Origin: an archaeon
GTDB taxonomy: Archaea > Asgardarchaeota > Hermodarchaeia > Hermodarchaeales > Hermodarchaeaceae
DNA length: 8,126 nt
Direction: 5' to 3'
Assembly (NCBI GenBank): GCA_016550415.1
Contig: JABXGU010000436.1
Coordinates: 1 to 8,126, forward strand
Part shown: positions 5,932 to 8,126 of the stretch, piece by piece
How the letters are laid out: each line of letters starts with the position of its first letter
Position numbering within the stretch: position 1 is the stretch's first letter
The notes under the pieces: model-generated
Seen by the model: only the letters and a program-made list of their open reading frames with translations
The model's database searches: none
Told to the model about the DNA's origin: nothing
Translations under genes and position numbers: made by a program

Positions 5932-6381
5932 TTACAATAGGCGGTCAAGACGGTCCTGTGGGCGAAGGACTAGGTCACCAAGAATATCATCTATTGTATC
6001 TGCAAATTTGTCATAATCCTCTTGTCTAGTCGTTGAACGTATTTTTGGGAATTCTAGTAGGAATGCAGAATGAACTCGATTCAATGCATCCCTTACAGGT
6101 TTTTCAAGTGCACCTCGGTCACATATTGCATAAACATAGATTGGTGCTTCTTCTCCTTCTGCAAGGATACGACCTGTTAAAATGAGAAACTTTCTGTCCT
6201 TCATTATGAAGGTTTCAACTTCATCAGCGAAGACTGTGTGGGCGAAACTCTCAATGGCGGCAACTAGGCTATCCCATTGTATAGGCTCGGAGGTTGAATC
6301 CAAATCATTTGGATGATATTGCTTTCGTACTAAGGATTTGCCCAAAGCGATTAGCCCAACTTCTCGAACAACCAAGTCCAT
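5932..6381 (-). CDS. Small cytosolic protein, probable archaeal longin/roadblock-fold protein
   Basis: This 149-residue protein is soluble, with no signal peptide or membrane helix. Predicted elements run strand (LVVREVGLIALGKSL, 3-17), a linker, helix (about 36-51, SLVAAIESFAHTVF), strand (VETFIMKD, 55-62), strand (RKFLILTG, 63-70), strand (IYVYAICDR, 81-89), then a long helix (93-111, ending AFLLEFP). This order and the wording of the helix-strand part resemble small archaeal longin-like proteins, common in Asgard genomes, which have eukaryotic relatives in trafficking and GTPase regulation. No GTPase motif is present in the window. The ATG at 6381 follows an in-frame TAG three codons upstream, so the protein cannot extend further; a GGGG touches the start, so initiation may be weak or leaderless-like. 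It is the first gene ahead of the 7-TM gene, suggesting a cytosolic partner of a membrane protein. The fold is inferred by eye. Confidence 0.6.
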   Translation of the reverse strand: MDLVVREVGLIALGKSLVRKQYHPNDLDSTSEPIQWDSLVAAIESFAHTVFADEVETFIMKDRKFLILTGRILAEGEEAPIYVYAICDRGALEKPVRDALNRVHSAFLLEFPKIRSTTRQEDYDKFADTIDDILGDLVLRPQDRLDRLL

Positions 6382-6415
6382 ACCCCGCTAAGTGCACAAA
6401 TCTATCCTCTTGAAC

Positions 6416-6440
6416 GCCAAACGTAGAACCACGTTTTGGC
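6416..6440. promoter_or_regulatory. Strong imperfect dyad in the divergent promoter region
   Basis: GCCAAACGT (6416-6424) and ACGTTTTGGC (6431-6440) are inverted repeats differing by one A, with a 6-nt centre. The dyad lies 35 nt before the longin-like start and just beyond TATA-like boxes (6448-6468), covering the likely start site of the minus-strand transcript. This is a good operator candidate, possibly controlling both divergent genes. Confidence 0.45.
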
Positions 6441-6460
6441 ACACATACTTGTATATCATG

Positions 6461-6468
6461 ATTTATAA
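6461..6468 (+). promoter_or_regulatory. TATA-like box for the phosphoesterase gene (also readable on the minus strand)
   Basis: ATTTATAA at this position predicts a plus-strand start near 6490, giving a leader of almost 100 nt before the GTG at 6587. The complement TTATAAAT, or the nearby GATATACAAG on the minus strand (6457-6448), could drive the longin-like gene. The 205-bp divergent region 6382-6586 contains no other gene I trust. Confidence 0.35.
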
Positions 6469-6491
6469 TTGTTCAGCAGAGTAACACAACA

Positions 6492-6632
6492 ATGAGAGAG
6501 CCTATTGTAAAGAAAATGAAATTACCAGTATCACATTATTTAGCTGAAGAGAATAGTATGTTAAAAAGGACTTGGGGAGTTACACCGTGTTCTTTAAGCA
6601 AATGCCAGAAATCAAAAGTACAGGCAAAATAA
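6492..6632 (+). CDS. Possible 46-residue small ORF overlapping the phosphoesterase start
   Basis: An ATG at 6492 lies within a few bases of the predicted transcript start and opens a frame of 46 codons (beginning MREPIVKKMKLPVSHYLAEE) that ends at TAA 6630-6632, overlapping the phosphoesterase reading frame by about 46 bases. The peptide is basic, with two Cys, and resembles no family I know. A leaderless small gene or upstream regulatory ORF is possible, but chance is equally likely in this AT-rich stretch. Confidence 0.15.
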   Translation: MREPIVKKMKLPVSHYLAEENSMLKRTWGVTPCSLSKCQKSKVQAK

Positions 6633-7465
6633 TCATAGTTTCTGATGTTCATCTTGGAAGCCCAGCTAATAATGATACCGGCTTCAAACGTTTCATTGAG
6701 GAATATCTAGAGACAAACACTGTAGAGCATTTTGTAATGCTGGGAGACATCTTTGATTTTTGGGAGGGTTCACCAAGAGAAATATTAGGGAAACATCGAA
6801 AAATCCTGAGACAAATACGTGACTTAGATTCGACTATTCATTATGTAGTTGGAAACCATGACTACACAATTCAAAGATATTTCTCAAAGTCTGATAGAGA
6901 TAGATTCAACTTCACGAACAATTTTGTAATTAGAAACGGGGAAGAAACATTCCGTTTCATGCATGGACACCAAGTTTTTGAGGAAGTGTTATTCCGCAAA
7001 GTACTATATGGGGGACTTTGCTTGGGTCTTTGCCAAGTGCAAAGCACAATAAAGAACATGTACACAATTATGAGTAAATTATTCCGGAAAAACCCAAGAG
7101 AATTTGTAAGGATACCCTTCATAGAACGATTGAGAGGTTCATTTGACAGTACAGTAATCCAAATGTGTAAACGCTCAGTATTATACAAACTTCATAGTGA
7201 AGTGACCGAGAAGTTAGAGGAATGGGTACGAAAAATTGCAATGAGTGAGCAAGGATTAACAAAATTAAAGGAAGAAGAATTCTTGATTTTCGCCCATTTT
7301 CACATGCCTGAAAAATGCCTTAAGGATAAATGGGCAAATGCAGGATGCTGGATGAAAGGAGAACACCAAATGGATCATAAGGGCTTTAGTAATTTTTCAT
7401 ATCTGACAATAGAAAATGGTGTAGTAAATCTAATTGGTAAGAATTCAACAAGATTTTCCTCCTAG
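6587..7465 (+). CDS. LpxH-like calcineurin-fold metallophosphoesterase
   Basis: This 292-residue protein belongs to the UDP-2,3-diacylglucosamine hydrolase-like group of metallophosphoesterases. Metal-binding motifs appear in family order: SDVHLG (D20, H22), LGDIFDFWEG (D54), GNHD (N90-D92), HGHQVF (H126, H128) and AHFH (H237, H239), where most relatives have GHTH. NAGCW (251-255) follows as in the family. Residues about 134-230 form a helical, basic insertion like the lipid-binding lid of LpxH, so an acylated or polyprenyl nucleotide-type substrate at the membrane face is plausible. I chose GTG 6587 because GGGGAG lies 7 nt upstream; ATG 6602 and TTG 6572 are alternatives with poorer ribosome sites. 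Archaea do not make lipid A, so the real substrate is unknown. The gene is AT-rich (19 G+C of 60 at 6841-6900, against 30 of 60 at 541-600) and stands alone between two 7-TM paralogues on the other strand. Confidence 0.82.
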   Translation: MFFKQMPEIKSTGKIIIVSDVHLGSPANNDTGFKRFIEEYLETNTVEHFVMLGDIFDFWEGSPREILGKHRKILRQIRDLDSTIHYVVGNHDYTIQRYFSKSDRDRFNFTNNFVIRNGEETFRFMHGHQVFEEVLFRKVLYGGLCLGLCQVQSTIKNMYTIMSKLFRKNPREFVRIPFIERLRGSFDSTVIQMCKRSVLYKLHSEVTEKLEEWVRKIAMSEQGLTKLKEEEFLIFAHFHMPEKCLKDKWANAGCWMKGEHQMDHKGFSNFSYLTIENGVVNLIGKNSTRFSS

Positions 7466-7484
7466 AAACGGATGACACAATATT

Positions 7485-8126
7485 CTAGCCTGCCGCCTTT
7501 CGGAAAGAGTATAGGCAAAGGAGTGACCCAATCAGCCAAACGGAGAGAGTGAAGATGCCAAGAGTGATTCGTATTAAGTCATAAGATGGATTAGAGGCAG
7601 AGAATAATCCTTGAATAGCATAAGAGACAGCGCCTGCGGAAAGCATCAGAATTCCGAACGCAATTAGGAAAAGGGAACGCTTCTTAGCAGGTTGCTCAAC
7701 ATGACGAGCAGCAGATATTATGATAGAAACAGAAACTAGCGTAAATAGTGTAGGAAAAATAAAGAGGGCAACTAAACCGGGAAGTTCCATAATAATTATT
7801 GTACCCTCTATGGGATCAGGTACGGGTAAAACAACTTGGTAGAAAATGGCTATAAATGAAAGACCCAGACCTATTAACACAGAGGGAAGGAGAATCTTAA
7901 GATTATATGTGATACTAGTACCGTATCGCACATTTATTCCAGTTAAAAGGAAACAGATGCTTGCGAAAATTCCTGTGATTGTGGTCATATACCGGGATGC
8001 CAACACGGCAGTGTAGCCAAATACCCATAACATATCCTTTAGAAAGTCTAGAAACCAGCAGAAACCAAAGAGAAGGAAGCTGAGAGAAAAAAGTTGATTT
8101 AATGAATACGAGGGATTTCTGTAAAG
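7485..8126 (-). CDS. Seven-helix membrane protein of unknown function, N-terminus beyond the window (paralogue of the gene at 5183-5893)
   Basis: An ATG at 8033 would give 182 residues, but the frame stays open to the window edge. The added codons encode RNPSYSLNQLF and LDFLKD, which match RKSPTYSLNQLF and FDTLKD in the gene at 5183-5893. The true start therefore lies beyond 8126, roughly 25 codons further by comparison with the paralogue. Six helices are visible; the first is missing. Conserved segments shared with the paralogue include TGIFASICFLLTG, VRYG, PVPDP and VALFI-x-P, with a basic loop EQPAKKR before the sixth helix. The C-terminus is only a few residues long (SFRKAAG), so no soluble domain is attached. 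It ends 19 bases from the convergent phosphoesterase stop. Function is unknown; conservation of the pair suggests a shared sensing, transport or scaffolding role. Confidence 0.72.
   Translation of the reverse strand, partial: LYRNPSYSLNQLFSLSFLLFGFCWFLDFLKDMLWVFGYTAVLASRYMTTITGIFASICFLLTGINVRYGTSITYNLKILLPSVLIGLGLSFIAIFYQVVLPVPDPIEGTIIIMELPGLVALFIFPTLFTLVSVSIIISAARHVEQPAKKRSLFLIAFGILMLSAGAVSYAIQGLFSASNPSYDLIRITLGIFTLSVWLIGSLLCLYSFRKAAG

Noticed and set aside
1..8126. tRNA, rRNA, CRISPR array, insertion sequence or prophage
   Set aside because: No cloverleaf-like segment with T-loop consensus, no spaced direct repeats, no transposase or integrase motifs, and no terminal inverted repeats with target duplications were seen.

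Overview
This window is most likely from an archaeon, probably an uncultured Asgard-type (for example Thorarchaeota-like) genome, though a related archaeal lineage cannot be excluded. The reasons are protein style and context: a sulfide dehydrogenase/NADH-dependent ferredoxin:NADP oxidoreductase pair that closely resembles the Pyrococcus SudB/SudA order and sequence, two half-size MgtE membrane domains of the SLC41 kind, a small protein that reads like an archaeal longin/roadblock-fold protein, and AT-rich boxes placed like archaeal TATA elements. No rRNA, tRNA, CRISPR array, insertion sequence or integrase is visible. The assignment is inference; there is no phylogenetic marker gene.

Layout. 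Positions 3-1175 (+) hold a tryptophan-rich polytopic membrane protein whose reading frame is cut by one in-frame TAA at 228-230. It ends in a hairpin plus T-tract. Convergent to it is a two-gene minus-strand operon (2432 down to 1217) of two stand-alone MgtE/SLC41-like domains, probably the two halves of one Mg2+/divalent cation transporter. Its leader contains a small hairpin. Next on the minus strand come nfnA/sudB (4979-4137) and nfnB/sudA (4100-2661), the flavin/iron-sulfur subunits of a cytosolic NAD(P)H-ferredoxin oxidoreductase. They lie behind a TATA box that abuts a perfect 10-bp palindrome. The 200-bp region upstream of nfnA is rich in inverted repeats.

Further right, another minus-strand pair (6381-5932, then 5893-5183) encodes a longin-like small protein followed by a seven-helix membrane protein of unknown function. 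A second member of that membrane family enters from the right edge (8126-7485, incomplete at its N-terminus). Between the two paralogues, on the plus strand, is an AT-rich gene for an LpxH-like calcineurin-fold phosphoesterase. It shares a roughly 200-bp divergent promoter region with the longin-like gene, and that region carries a strong imperfect dyad.

Together the window covers redox balancing (NADPH/ferredoxin), cation transport, an LpxH-like phosphoesterase that may act in envelope or lipid metabolism, and an unexplained module of a longin-like protein plus paired 7-TM proteins. That module, flanking the phosphoesterase, is the most novel-looking part. The interrupted membrane gene at the left edge is the clearest anomaly.
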